Shown: in pieces, positions 1 through 6,356 of the stretch
Numbering within the stretch: the stretch's first letter is position 1
Layout: every line of letters starts with the position of its first letter
Source: an uncultured Lachnospiraceae bacterium
GTDB taxonomy: Bacteria; Bacillota; Clostridia; Lachnospirales; Lachnospiraceae
DNA: 8,972 nt
Assembly: GCA_902782815.1 (NCBI GenBank)
Contig: CACZOS010000091.1
Coordinates: 1-8,972, forward strand
Direction of reading: 5' to 3'
Notes under the pieces: generated by a model
The model's input: only the letters and a program-made list of their open reading frames with translations
The model's database searches: none
What the model was told of the DNA's origin: nothing
Made by a program: the position numbers and the translations under genes

Positions 1-438
1 ACCTATGCCATCAGAGAATGCGGTGCCACCTCCATCATTGATATCGCCACTCTGACCGGCGCCTGTGAAGCTGCTTTGGGCAGCCGTTATTCCGGCTTAT
101 TCAGCACCAGTGAAGATATGGCCGCCAAGATTGTCCAGGCATCCGTGATCTCCGGTGAAAACGTATGGAGACTTCCACTGGGTGAGGATGAATATCCTGA
201 CATCAACAAATCCGACATTGCCGATATCCGCAACACAGGAAGAGAGTGCGGTGCTACAGCTGCCGCCAGATTCCTGGAGGAATTCATTGAGGACAAACCC
301 TGGGTTCACCTGGATATCGCCGGAACAGCATGGGTCAAAGAGAATTCCCAGATCTACGCCAAGGGAGCTACCGGTGTGGGAACCATGCTTCTTTATGAAG
401 CGGTCAAGCTGATGGAGAAGCCCTACAAGAGCTATTGA
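1..438 (+). CDS. pepA: Leucyl aminopeptidase (peptidase family M17), C-terminal part, 5' end outside window
   Basis: The frame is open from base 1 and ends with TGA at 436-438, giving the last 145 residues. It reads TYAIRECGATSIIDIATLTG at the start, which is the M17 segment that follows the NTDAEGRL metal-binding signature (that signature must lie just left of the window). Further family landmarks are NTGRECGATAAARFLEEF, then PWVHLDIAGTAW, and the terminal GATGVGTMLLYEA. M17 enzymes are cytoplasmic, usually hexameric, two-metal aminopeptidases that remove N-terminal residues (leucine preferred) from peptides. This is the catalytic C-terminal domain and runs to the usual family end, so the gene is cut only by the window edge. 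It is the only plus-strand gene, converges on the carboxypeptidase gene, and is followed 52 bp later by a strong terminator. Family assignment is firm; the symbol is by homology only. Confidence 0.95.
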   Translation, partial: TYAIRECGATSIIDIATLTGACEAALGSRYSGLFSTSEDMAAKIVQASVISGENVWRLPLGEDEYPDINKSDIADIRNTGRECGATAAARFLEEFIEDKPWVHLDIAGTAWVKENSQIYAKGATGVGTMLLYEAVKLMEKPYKSY

Positions 439-490
439 TGACCGGGATTCCCATATAGTTGGATAAATAAGATATATAGTATTTCATAAA

Positions 491-520
491 AAAATCCTGC
501 GGAGCAATCCGCAGGATTTT
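491..520. terminator. Bidirectional rho-independent terminator between convergent genes
   Basis: A perfect 13-bp stem (AAAATCCTGCGGA at 491-503, TCCGCAGGATTTT at 508-520) closes a GCAA loop. It is flanked by A-runs on the left and T-runs on the right, so the hairpin is followed by a U tract on either strand. It sits between the aminopeptidase (ends 438, plus) and the M14 carboxypeptidase (ends 587, minus) and should terminate both. Nothing else supportable is seen in 439-586. Confidence 0.95.
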
Positions 521-586
521 TTGCAGTATATAATTAAATCCAGTAAATAATTAAATCGTTATCAGACGATGGGTCTGCGGCCGGAA

Positions 587-1591
587 TCAGTCAAAAAGCA
601 TGGCTTCTCTGATCACCAGATTCTTATTCTTTTTCCATATGGAAGAAAACTCCCTGACCGCCAACGGACAGGAGCCTCTGCCCACCTCAATGGTTATGCA
701 TGGAAGATGCTTTTTATAGAGAAAATACTCTCTGGAGCAACTGTTGGCTGCCTTGATACTTTCTGTGGGCATAAGGCCGTATCCCGTGAGACTTTTTGCC
801 AGCTGCATCATCCTTTTGGTCTGGCTCTTCACCGTGGCTCTGGCCTCTCCGGCACATCTGCCGTAGAGGATGGAACCGGTGGAATGGTAACTGATCACTC
901 CCACGACGTTCCCTGATTCCTGGATGGTATTCACCCATTTTACCAGTGCCTTTGTCTCCGGCTCACTGGCAGCTTTCTTTCCATGATATCCTGAGCTTCC
1001 CGGTCGTCCTTTTCTGCGGAAGGCGATATCCCAGTTTCTGTTCAGGTCCACACCCCGGGCATTGGCTTTCCATTTACGTGAGCTGCCGCGCATTTTTTTC
1101 AGGGCTTTGCGGAGTCTGGTATTTCTGATCTGACCAAAACCGAACTGACTGATGGCTGTCCCGTCGGGATTACAGGAAGGGACGTAATGAATGGCCACCT
1201 TGTCTAAAACATCAGCAACTTTCTCTCCGTTGATCTTCCCCTGGTAGTTGCTTAGATAGCTTTCGATCTGTTTCATACACAGCTGTATGGTCATATACTC
1301 TCTAGCATGAAGATTTCCGATGACCAGCAGATGTTTATCAGCTTCAGGATTGCCCAGCACCACTTCATAGAGATTTCTTTTATCCGCCGACTGTCCGATC
1401 ACATTTATCTTACAATGGTCCGGATACTGTTCCTTAAGCTCTTTCAGATCATTTACGTACTCTTTGTAGGAGTATTTTTGATGGCTGACATTTACGATCG
1501 CTGCCCTGGCCTCACAATGGAAAACAGTAAGAGCCGCCAGGATAAATAGAAAGCATCCGATGCGGGCAGACTTTTTCAGCAAGGTAATCAT
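587..1591 (-). CDS. Secreted M14-family zinc carboxypeptidase
   Basis: The 334-aa product starts with a signal peptide: basic MITLLKKSAR, a hydrophobic core at residues 12-25, and a likely cleavage after ARA (28-30). The mature part is an M14 metallocarboxypeptidase domain. The first two zinc ligands are H95 and E98 (NLHAREYM), the third is H236 (SYHSTGS), and the catalytic glutamate is E302 (TIEVG). Substrate-binding residues are N184-R185 in ARGVDLNRNWD, and the family signatures NPDG (141-144) and SEPET (209-213) are present, so it should be active. M14 enzymes cleave C-terminal residues of peptides or, in some bacterial members, cell-wall peptides; the substrate here is unknown. The start is set by AGGAGGG at 1598-1604, 6 nt before ATG. 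Only 59 bp without a terminator separate it from the upstream gene, so it is probably the last gene of the surface-polymer operon and ends at the 491-520 hairpin. Confidence 0.93.
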   Translation of the reverse strand: MITLLKKSARIGCFLFILAALTVFHCEARAAIVNVSHQKYSYKEYVNDLKELKEQYPDHCKINVIGQSADKRNLYEVVLGNPEADKHLLVIGNLHAREYMTIQLCMKQIESYLSNYQGKINGEKVADVLDKVAIHYVPSCNPDGTAISQFGFGQIRNTRLRKALKKMRGSSRKWKANARGVDLNRNWDIAFRRKGRPGSSGYHGKKAASEPETKALVKWVNTIQESGNVVGVISYHSTGSILYGRCAGEARATVKSQTKRMMQLAKSLTGYGLMPTESIKAANSCSREYFLYKKHLPCITIEVGRGSCPLAVREFSSIWKKNKNLVIREAMLFD

Positions 1592-1597
1592 ATTGTT

Positions 1598-1604
1598 CCC
1601 TCCT
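1598..1604 (-). promoter_or_regulatory. Strong ribosome binding site of the M14 carboxypeptidase gene
   Basis: The minus strand reads GAGGAGGGAACAAT before ATG, a near-perfect Shine-Dalgarno with 6-nt spacing. It fixes the carboxypeptidase start at 1591 and is clearly stronger than the sites of the two upstream glycerophosphotransferase genes, suggesting independent and efficient initiation. Confidence 0.85.
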
Positions 1605-1650
1605 CAATACCTCTCTCCAAATGGGGAGTTCATAATGGATCATTCTCTGA

Positions 1651-2676
1651 TCAGGACCGCAGGAGTCCAAGAATTCTTTCAAAAGGACTTCCGTTGGATT
1701 CAATGCATGCCTCATTGTAAAATGATTTTTCTGTCTCATTCAGATCACGGGATGATATATCCAGTAAAGTAATTTCATCAGGATCTTTTAAATACAATCC
1801 CGGATGATGGATCCTCATATAATCACAGAACCCCATATTATTAATATCCAAGCAGTATACCGGCTTTCTCAGGCCGGCATAATTCACTGCGTACCTGCCG
1901 TTATTGGTTATCAGGAAATCTGTGACGCCCAGCAGATCATTGTCGTTGAGATAGCTTCCGGTAAATCCGATTTTCTTCATGTATTCACCGGGCAGATTTC
2001 GAAATATTAATGACATCTCCAAAGAATTATACAGGACAAACCAATCATCATCGATACTGTCCAGCACTTTTTTCATACTATCCCCATCAAATCTGTCTTC
2101 AATCCCGCCGATTTCCGGATTACTTATGACCAATAAAGTCAGAATTTTCTTTCCCTCCATCTCGGGATAGTAATATTCAAGTTTTTTGCGGATATCTTCC
2201 TTTCTCGGATTGTGGATAATATTCCAGGTCAGGGGGAGATAGGCATCATCTATAATTTGCTGTCCATCAAAATGATAATTCTTTTTTACCAATCTGCTTA
2301 ACAAAGGAGATCCGGCCATCACATGAGTACAGGCATCTAAAGCGTTTCTTTTATGAAGACTCTTGTCTTTTGACAGGTAATTATTAAAAAGATGATCAAA
2401 GGGTTCCGCTATATACAGTCTCACATAATCTCCTTCAGGAAAATTTCTGGGGAAAGATTCATCTATACATATGGCATGCTGTGTATCTCTGGTAAATATT
2501 TCCCTTGATCTACGCGCCATCTGAGTAATCTTCTCATTGGCATTTACTTCGCTTCTGATGAAAAAGCGAAAATCAATATCATCAATATGATTGTAAAGAT
2601 ATCGTTTTATCAAATGTATCTCCGGTGTAATTCCCCGATTCCTGACACTGTAAAAGGAAACCGTATTAGATACCAT
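1651..2676 (-). CDS. Divergent CDP-glycerol glycerophosphotransferase-like protein lacking catalytic motifs
   Basis: The 341-aa protein aligns by eye, in order, with the C-terminal transferase domain of its upstream neighbour. LITNNGRYAVNYAGLRKPVY (255-274) matches LITDYSSVIFEYALLKKPIV; ACTHVMAGSPLLSRLVKKNY and the following IRKKLEYYYPEMEGKKIL match the segment from VCVTGEAVRPIY to IYKDHPILEKKRVILY. The residues that define an active enzyme are absent: WHG is replaced by AEP (90-92), the PHP histidine by YNS (216-218), and DYSS by NNGR. TagF-family work assigns catalysis to the two missing histidines, so I infer a non-catalytic partner, a scaffold, or an enzyme with changed chemistry. No signal peptide or TM segment is evident. 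ATG at 2676 is preceded by TGGAG (2684-2688), and the first 11 bp overlap the end of the 986-aa gene, indicating translational coupling. A highly diverged GT-B enzyme of another type is possible. Confidence 0.8.
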   Translation of the reverse strand: MVSNTVSFYSVRNRGITPEIHLIKRYLYNHIDDIDFRFFIRSEVNANEKITQMARRSREIFTRDTQHAICIDESFPRNFPEGDYVRLYIAEPFDHLFNNYLSKDKSLHKRNALDACTHVMAGSPLLSRLVKKNYHFDGQQIIDDAYLPLTWNIIHNPRKEDIRKKLEYYYPEMEGKKILTLLVISNPEIGGIEDRFDGDSMKKVLDSIDDDWFVLYNSLEMSLIFRNLPGEYMKKIGFTGSYLNDNDLLGVTDFLITNNGRYAVNYAGLRKPVYCLDINNMGFCDYMRIHHPGLYLKDPDEITLLDISSRDLNETEKSFYNEACIESNGSPFERILGLLRS

Positions 2677-5626
2677 AGAAGTTCTCCAATCTCTGTAAGA
2701 TAAATCCGATCAGTCCTCCCGGGACTCTCTTGCCAACGAGTTTCTTTTTCATCCGTTTATATTTATCTGTAAGCAGAAAATAGGGTATTTTCGCGTACCC
2801 GGCTATGATTCCGGCTATTCGGTCTGAACAGTGACCGTCACAAGAGCCGATGTATTTTTCAGCAAACAGTTCATATTCCGACGATATCTTATATTCCTTC
2901 AGATTAGCCAGATAATCCATAAGCTCATCCTGACTGGTGAGAACGGGACCAGGAAGATCATCCGGATATCTCAGGTAAAAACCTCTCTCATAAGTCTGAA
3001 TATCATAGCAGAAAAAGACGATGGGTTTTTTCAACAGGGCATATTCAAATATCACCGAAGAATAATCTGTGATCAAAAGATCTGATACAAGCATGTAGTC
3101 ATTTGTGGAGTAATCCCGAAAGACAAACAGATTATCATATGGCTTATCGAGAATGTCATTTTTCATCAGAGGATGCGGACAGATAATCATGATCTGGTCA
3201 GACTGAAGAGTTTCGGACAGACGGGAAAAGTCTAAATCCGGATCAAAACAGGTCCTGTCCCTGCCGTTGTCTCTGAAAGTGGGGGCATAGAGGATTACCC
3301 GTTTCTTTTCCAGGATAGGATGATCCTTATAGATACGCCTCCTGATACTCTCCTTCAGCTTCTCGTTAAAGAACATATCTGTCCTGGGGGCTCCCAGTGC
3401 CTGCACTTTCTCCAGTTCGACATTAAAAGCATCCGCATAGATAGGTCTGACTGCCTCTCCGGTAACACATACCAGATTATATTGGACGTGGGTTGCGGCA
3501 TCTGTCTTAACGGGAAGATTGGTTCCCCTGCTGCCGAATTTTTTAAAAGCACCGCAGCCATGCCATAGCTGAACAAGTCTCTGTTGCGGACGCAGAGGAA
3601 TATACCTTACGTATTTCAAATAATCATCTGTAACGATAATCCGACTTTTCAAAATCCCTTCAGTAATTTTGACCGCAGTCTCACGATCATGAGGAAGCCT
3701 GGAACAAATATATTCTTTTTTGCACCCTTTCAGGCTGTTATAAAGAGCCAACGCATTACCCGTCAGCTCATCATCAGACCGGATAGAGACAAAGAGAACC
3801 TGGTCAAGAGGACTCTGAGGCTGCTTATATATGGCTGCCACGCAGTCTTTGACAGCCTTTTCCAGGGGATCATCGTCAGATAAAGGAAGCAGGGCTTTAG
3901 CCACCTTACCCGGGTTCGGCATAAGTTTTTTATCGGAGAGAGAGCTGATGCCACCCATATAATGATCAAGAAAAGTACCTGATTCAGGACTGCATATTCT
4001 TTCCCTGTATTCTTCTTCACTCCCCCCGTACACTACCTTTTCGTCACTATAATAACGGAAAGCCCCTTTTCGATAACTTCTTTCTATGAGTTTTTTGAGA
4101 TCTCCTCCGGATGCTCTGTATTGATCCCTGAAAAAATCTGTAACATAGAATTTATTGGCCAGAGTCATATCCAGGCAGACCGCATCGTTGTAGAAATGTC
4201 CGTTCTCGAAGGAGTCAGATACGATCCTGCTGTATACTATAGGCTGAATATTTCCATATAAATTATGATAAATCGTCTGGGCAAGAAAATCGATATACAG
4301 ATTATCCAGCTGCTTTACCATATATGAGAAAGCATTGAAACGATAGCTAAAATGGAAATCAGCCACACACAGATATTCTGTCTTTACAATATCCTGCAGT
4401 TTATTGTAGAAATCCATCCGGGATCCGCACGGGCAGTACTGTATATTGCCCTGATCCAGATTGGAGGAAATAATGAACTCTCTCATGGATTCAGGAACAA
4501 TTATAACCATATAAATGTAATCCTGGTTAATAATAGTTATCAGAGTGGTGAGAAAAGCATCCACGTTCTCCGGATCTCCATACAGAGCCGCAGTGATCAC
4601 AGCTTTTTCCAAAACAGTTTTTCTATCCTTTTCCAGATTTCTTAAAGGATACATGGGATAGTCATTTGCCAAAGAGGCAATTGCCGAGATATCCAGGTCA
4701 AAGAAATTATCACGAATCTCTTCAGTGATCAGATCTATGGTAGACTGCTCAAGTTTCCAGAATTTAGGATAGAAATTCATAAGAAGGATCCTGAACTCTT
4801 TCCTGAGGATCTCCACAAAATATGTCTGAATCTCCGTCTGTTCCTTTCTGGCCTTCTCAAAATCAGTATACTGTTCATATTTTTTTAAAAAGCTTTTCCT
4901 GGCTGCGGAATTAATAAGGTGATGTGCCTTGATATAATCCCGAACCTTAGCGTCGTTAATGGTGGTGGTAATGGAGTCCCCCACATCCTCATTATATTTA
5001 CGGTAATGAATGATCACCTTGTCCAGACCGGTAATCTCATTACACCAGAACAAATAATCGAAGAGAAAAACGCCGTCTTCTGAATAATTAAGATGAGAAA
5101 ACCTGATCCCATGGTCGCGTATAATGCTGCTCCGAAACAGTTTATTCCACAAAACAAAGGTGTTCAGTATATCCAGATCAAATTTATCGATTCTCTTTTT
5201 TATGACCAGTTCATCCAGATTGTGAACCAATGAAGTTTTCATGGTATCGAAAAGATCATATTTGGCGATGACCAGATCTGCATGATTCTCCGTCATGGCA
5301 TGATACAATTCTTCCAATGCATTTTTTTCCAGAATATCATCCGCATCAAGGAAAAAAACGGTGTCTCCCTTAATTCTTTCCAATCCTGCGTTTCTTGAGA
5401 GGGAGGGGCCCTTGTTTTCCTGGTTTATGACTGTCACATTATTATAGAGTTCACAATAACTTTTTATAATATCCGGAGTAGAATCGGTGGAACCGTCATT
5501 GATAATTATCACCTCATACTCTGACAGATCAAGAGTCTGGGCAAACAGGCTTTCCAGGGTTTCATTAATATACTGTTCGGCATTGTAGGCCGGAATTATC
5601 ACCGATATTTTTAATAAATCACTCAT
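2666..5626 (-). CDS. Multidomain GT2 glycosyltransferase / CDP-glycerol glycerophosphotransferase
   Basis: The 986-aa protein has three parts. Residues 5-240 are a family 2 (GT-A) glycosyltransferase: KISVIIPAYN, IINDGSTD (D44), KGPSLSRNAG (72-81), the DAD metal motif (94-96), WNKLFR (160-165) and SEDG (182-185). Residues about 340-535 look like a second, degenerate GT2 domain. Residues about 605-945 are a CDP-glycerol glycerophosphotransferase (Glyphos_transf) domain: LWHGCGAFKKFG (H689), GAPRTD (745-750), APTFRDNG (781-788), CPHP (H818) and TDYSS (853-857). The C-terminus is basic (KYKRMKKKLVGKR) and may bind membrane. This domain transfers glycerol phosphate from CDP-glycerol onto a teichoic-acid-type chain; the GT2 domain probably adds a sugar to the same polymer. 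Both are predicted active; the exact substrates are unknown. The Shine-Dalgarno is weak (AAAGAAAG), but the start is natural because SVIIPAYN follows immediately. It heads a probable operon from the promoter at 5730-5759. Confidence 0.93.
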   Translation of the reverse strand: MSDLLKISVIIPAYNAEQYINETLESLFAQTLDLSEYEVIIINDGSTDSTPDIIKSYCELYNNVTVINQENKGPSLSRNAGLERIKGDTVFFLDADDILEKNALEELYHAMTENHADLVIAKYDLFDTMKTSLVHNLDELVIKKRIDKFDLDILNTFVLWNKLFRSSIIRDHGIRFSHLNYSEDGVFLFDYLFWCNEITGLDKVIIHYRKYNEDVGDSITTTINDAKVRDYIKAHHLINSAARKSFLKKYEQYTDFEKARKEQTEIQTYFVEILRKEFRILLMNFYPKFWKLEQSTIDLITEEIRDNFFDLDISAIASLANDYPMYPLRNLEKDRKTVLEKAVITAALYGDPENVDAFLTTLITIINQDYIYMVIIVPESMREFIISSNLDQGNIQYCPCGSRMDFYNKLQDIVKTEYLCVADFHFSYRFNAFSYMVKQLDNLYIDFLAQTIYHNLYGNIQPIVYSRIVSDSFENGHFYNDAVCLDMTLANKFYVTDFFRDQYRASGGDLKKLIERSYRKGAFRYYSDEKVVYGGSEEEYRERICSPESGTFLDHYMGGISSLSDKKLMPNPGKVAKALLPLSDDDPLEKAVKDCVAAIYKQPQSPLDQVLFVSIRSDDELTGNALALYNSLKGCKKEYICSRLPHDRETAVKITEGILKSRIIVTDDYLKYVRYIPLRPQQRLVQLWHGCGAFKKFGSRGTNLPVKTDAATHVQYNLVCVTGEAVRPIYADAFNVELEKVQALGAPRTDMFFNEKLKESIRRRIYKDHPILEKKRVILYAPTFRDNGRDRTCFDPDLDFSRLSETLQSDQIMIICPHPLMKNDILDKPYDNLFVFRDYSTNDYMLVSDLLITDYSSVIFEYALLKKPIVFFCYDIQTYERGFYLRYPDDLPGPVLTSQDELMDYLANLKEYKISSEYELFAEKYIGSCDGHCSDRIAGIIAGYAKIPYFLLTDKYKRMKKKLVGKRVPGGLIGFILQRLENFYGI
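4022..4609 (-). other. Degenerate second GT2-like domain inside the 986-aa protein
   Basis: Residues about 340-535 follow the GT2 pattern a second time. VITAALYGDPENVDAFLTTL, then INQDYIYMVIIVPES, resembles the N-terminal strand, helix and second strand of the active domain. EYLCVADFHFSYRFNAF occupies the place of VFFLDADDILEKNAL, but the aspartate pair for the metal is lost. LANKFYVTDFFRDQYRASGG matches LWNKLFRSSIIRDHGIRFSH of the first domain. I infer an intragenic duplication whose second copy became structural or binding. This is a by-eye alignment and not a profile match. Confidence 0.6.
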
Positions 5627-5694
5627 TGTAATCGTTCTTTCTTTGCTGATATCTTCTCTGATTGCAGTACTTATTTACACAGGTTAATGCTGAC

Positions 5695-5712
5695 CCGAAA
5701 CAGTTTATTCCA
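5695..5712 (-). repeat. 18-bp exact repeat of the GT2 coding sequence in the leader of the same gene
   Basis: CCGAAACAGTTTATTCCA occurs here and at 5132-5149 inside the 986-aa gene, same orientation. Extended to 5685-5712 versus 5122-5149 it matches at 26 of 28 positions. On the minus strand both copies read WNKLFR in frame; the leader copy extends to LFTLYLWNKLFRVSI then stops, resembling LNTFVLWNKLFRSSI of the gene. It lies between the -10 box and the start codon, so it is transcribed but untranslated. It is probably a relic of a second GT2 gene or a local duplication. Confidence 0.7.
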
Positions 5713-5729
5713 TAAGTAAAGCGTAAATA

Positions 5730-5759
5730 ATTATACTACCGCGATTACAGGACTGTCAA
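5730..5759 (-). promoter_or_regulatory. Consensus sigma-A promoter of the 986-aa gene operon
   Basis: The minus strand has TTGACA (5754-5759), an 18-bp spacer (5736-5753) and TATAAT (5730-5735), both hexamers perfect. Transcription should begin near 5723, leaving a leader of about 97 nt before ATG at 5626. It lies directly downstream of an intrinsic terminator (5770-5803), so the operon is insulated from upstream transcription. Confidence 0.85.
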
Positions 5760-5769
5760 ACAAAAGTAA

Positions 5770-5803
5770 AAGAGCACCCTTATCATTTTCCAAGGATGCT
5801 CTT
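5770..5803 (-). terminator. Rho-independent terminator ending the candidate non-coding transcript
   Basis: On the minus strand AAGAGCATCCTT (5803-5792) pairs with AAGGGTGCTCTT (5781-5770): 11 pairs and one mismatch around a 10-nt loop. It is followed by TTTTACTTTTG, a U-rich tail. The plus side lacks a comparable T-run, so the orientation is minus. It stops transcription entering from the right, just before the next promoter's -35 box. Confidence 0.8.
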
Positions 5804-5832
5804 CATGTCTGATATTCAATTATCATGTCCAA

Positions 5833-5846
5833 TGGACTTTACCTCC
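5833..5846 (-). repeat. Third copy of the GGAGGTA-N-R-GTCCA motif, 3' part of the candidate RNA
   Basis: The minus strand reads GGAGGTAAAGTCCA, matching copies at 6211-6224 and 6266-6279 at 12 of 14 positions. It runs into the self-complementary GTCCATTGGAC (5827-5837). It lies 365 bp from the nearest other copy and is outside the tandem repeat, which argues for a functional element and not only duplication. Confidence 0.6.
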
Positions 5847-5848
5847 TG

Positions 5849-5878
5849 CTGATCAATTATCTTTTGAGATAAACTCAG
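5849..5878 (-). other. Internal hairpin in the candidate RNA
   Basis: On the minus strand CTGA..TTATCT pairs with AGATAA..TCAG around a CAAA tetraloop: a 6-bp inner stem (5857-5872) and a 4-bp outer stem separated by a small asymmetric internal loop. The flanking GTCCAA and TTGGAC can form a further closing helix. It is modest in GC, so the structure is suggestive only. Confidence 0.5.
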
Positions 5879-6128
5879 TTACTGTTGGACTTAAGCTTGA
5901 TCTGCATTTTCCTTACTGATTCAGGAAAAACATTGAAGTATCTGCCTGTTCCCGCCAGGGATCCGGTCAGATCTCCCCGTATTCATAAACTGTGGGAAAA
6001 TGAATTTCTTTGCCGCGTTTTCTGCAACTCATCCTATGAATTCCCTTAATCTCATGCCTGATCGTTACCTCTTATTTTCACTACACTTCATGAGCACTTT
6101 ATCAACGGGAAATGATCTAATCACTATC

Positions 6129-6151
6129 AAAACCTGCTGTTAAAACCTGCT
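6129..6151. repeat. Short direct repeat within the candidate RNA
   Basis: AAAACCTGCT occurs at 6129-6138 and again at 6142-6151, a 13-bp period. On the minus strand this is AGCAGGTTTT twice. It is minor and may form alternative pairings in the RNA. Confidence 0.5.
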
Positions 6152-6190
6152 CCAAACGATTGAGTTCATATCCTGCAATCAACTAATGAA

Positions 6191-6288
6191 TTCGAATCTA
6201 AAGTTTTTGTTGGACCATACCTCCTGATTCTTAGTATCGTTTCGAGTCATTACTTAAGTTTTTGTTGGACCGTACCTCCGATTCTTAG
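6191..6288. repeat. Imperfect tandem repeat, two copies with 55-bp core offset
   Basis: The core AAGTTTTTGTTGGACC, then TACCTCC and GATTCTTAG, occurs at 6201-6234 and 6256-6288. The copies differ by one substitution and a 1-bp indel. Each is preceded by TTCGA(A/G)TC (6191-6198 and 6241-6248), so the unit is about 45-50 bp. It occupies the 5' end of the predicted minus-strand transcript, starting about 33 nt from the expected start site. Each minus-strand copy contains GGAGGTA, identical to a Shine-Dalgarno, but no usable ORF follows. Confidence 0.85.
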
Positions 6289-6327
6289 GATTCTGCTATA
6301 AAACTTTTCTATTTGTTTTATGTCTGT

Positions 6328-6356
6328 ATTATAATTCCGCTTTTTTATTTTGTCAA
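6328..6356 (-). promoter_or_regulatory. Perfect consensus sigma-A promoter driving the candidate RNA
   Basis: The minus strand carries TTGACA (6351-6356), a 17-bp spacer (6334-6350) and TATAAT (6328-6333). Both hexamers and the spacing are ideal, and the surroundings are AT-rich (an UP-like region lies at 6357-6380). The predicted start is near 6321. No coding start lies within 690 bp downstream, which is why a non-coding or long-leader transcript is proposed. Confidence 0.85.

Larger units (their letters stand above)
5770..6321 (-). ncRNA. Candidate large structured non-coding RNA of about 550 nt, class unknown
   Basis: A perfect promoter (6328-6356) and an intrinsic terminator (5770-5803) bracket a stretch with no ORF of 60 codons on the minus strand; the longest runs are short and lack a good start. 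The stretch has internal order. Its 5' end holds a tandem repeat (6191-6288), and the 14-nt motif GGAGGTA-N-R-GTCCA occurs three times (6266-6279, 6211-6224, 5833-5846). Near the 3' end GTCCAA (5885-5890) can pair with TTGGAC (5827-5832), enclosing a hairpin at 5849-5878. The length is in the range of ornate bacterial RNAs such as OLE or ROOL, but I cannot recognise a diagnostic sequence for any class, and it is not RNase P, tmRNA, 6S or a T-box by visible motifs. Alternatives are a long attenuated leader for the 986-aa gene or a decayed mobile element or gene. No expression evidence is available. Confidence 0.6.

Noticed and set aside
563..577. Hairpin CAGAC-GATGG-GTCTG just after the M14 stop
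   Set aside because: Five base pairs and no T-run; the strong terminator at 491-520 explains transcription end better.
1507..1525. Lipoprotein signal at VFHC in the M14 carboxypeptidase leader
   Set aside because: The residues before the cysteine do not fit a lipobox (histidine at -1), whereas ARA gives a good type I cleavage site.
5870..6000. Open stretch on the minus strand resembling a protein C-terminus (TGRYFNVFPESVRKMQIKLK)
   Set aside because: About 35 codons between stops, no start codon and no family I can recognise; it keeps open the idea that part of the RNA region is a decayed gene but is not enough to call a pseudogene.
6201..6224. Tiny ORF MVQQKL starting at the ATG inside GGAGGTATGG of one repeat copy
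   Set aside because: Only six codons, the Shine-Dalgarno abuts the ATG with no spacing, and the sister copy has ACG in place of ATG.
6191..6288. CRISPR-like array
   Set aside because: Only two imperfect copies with partly conserved spacers between them; it is an ordinary tandem duplication, with no cas genes in view.
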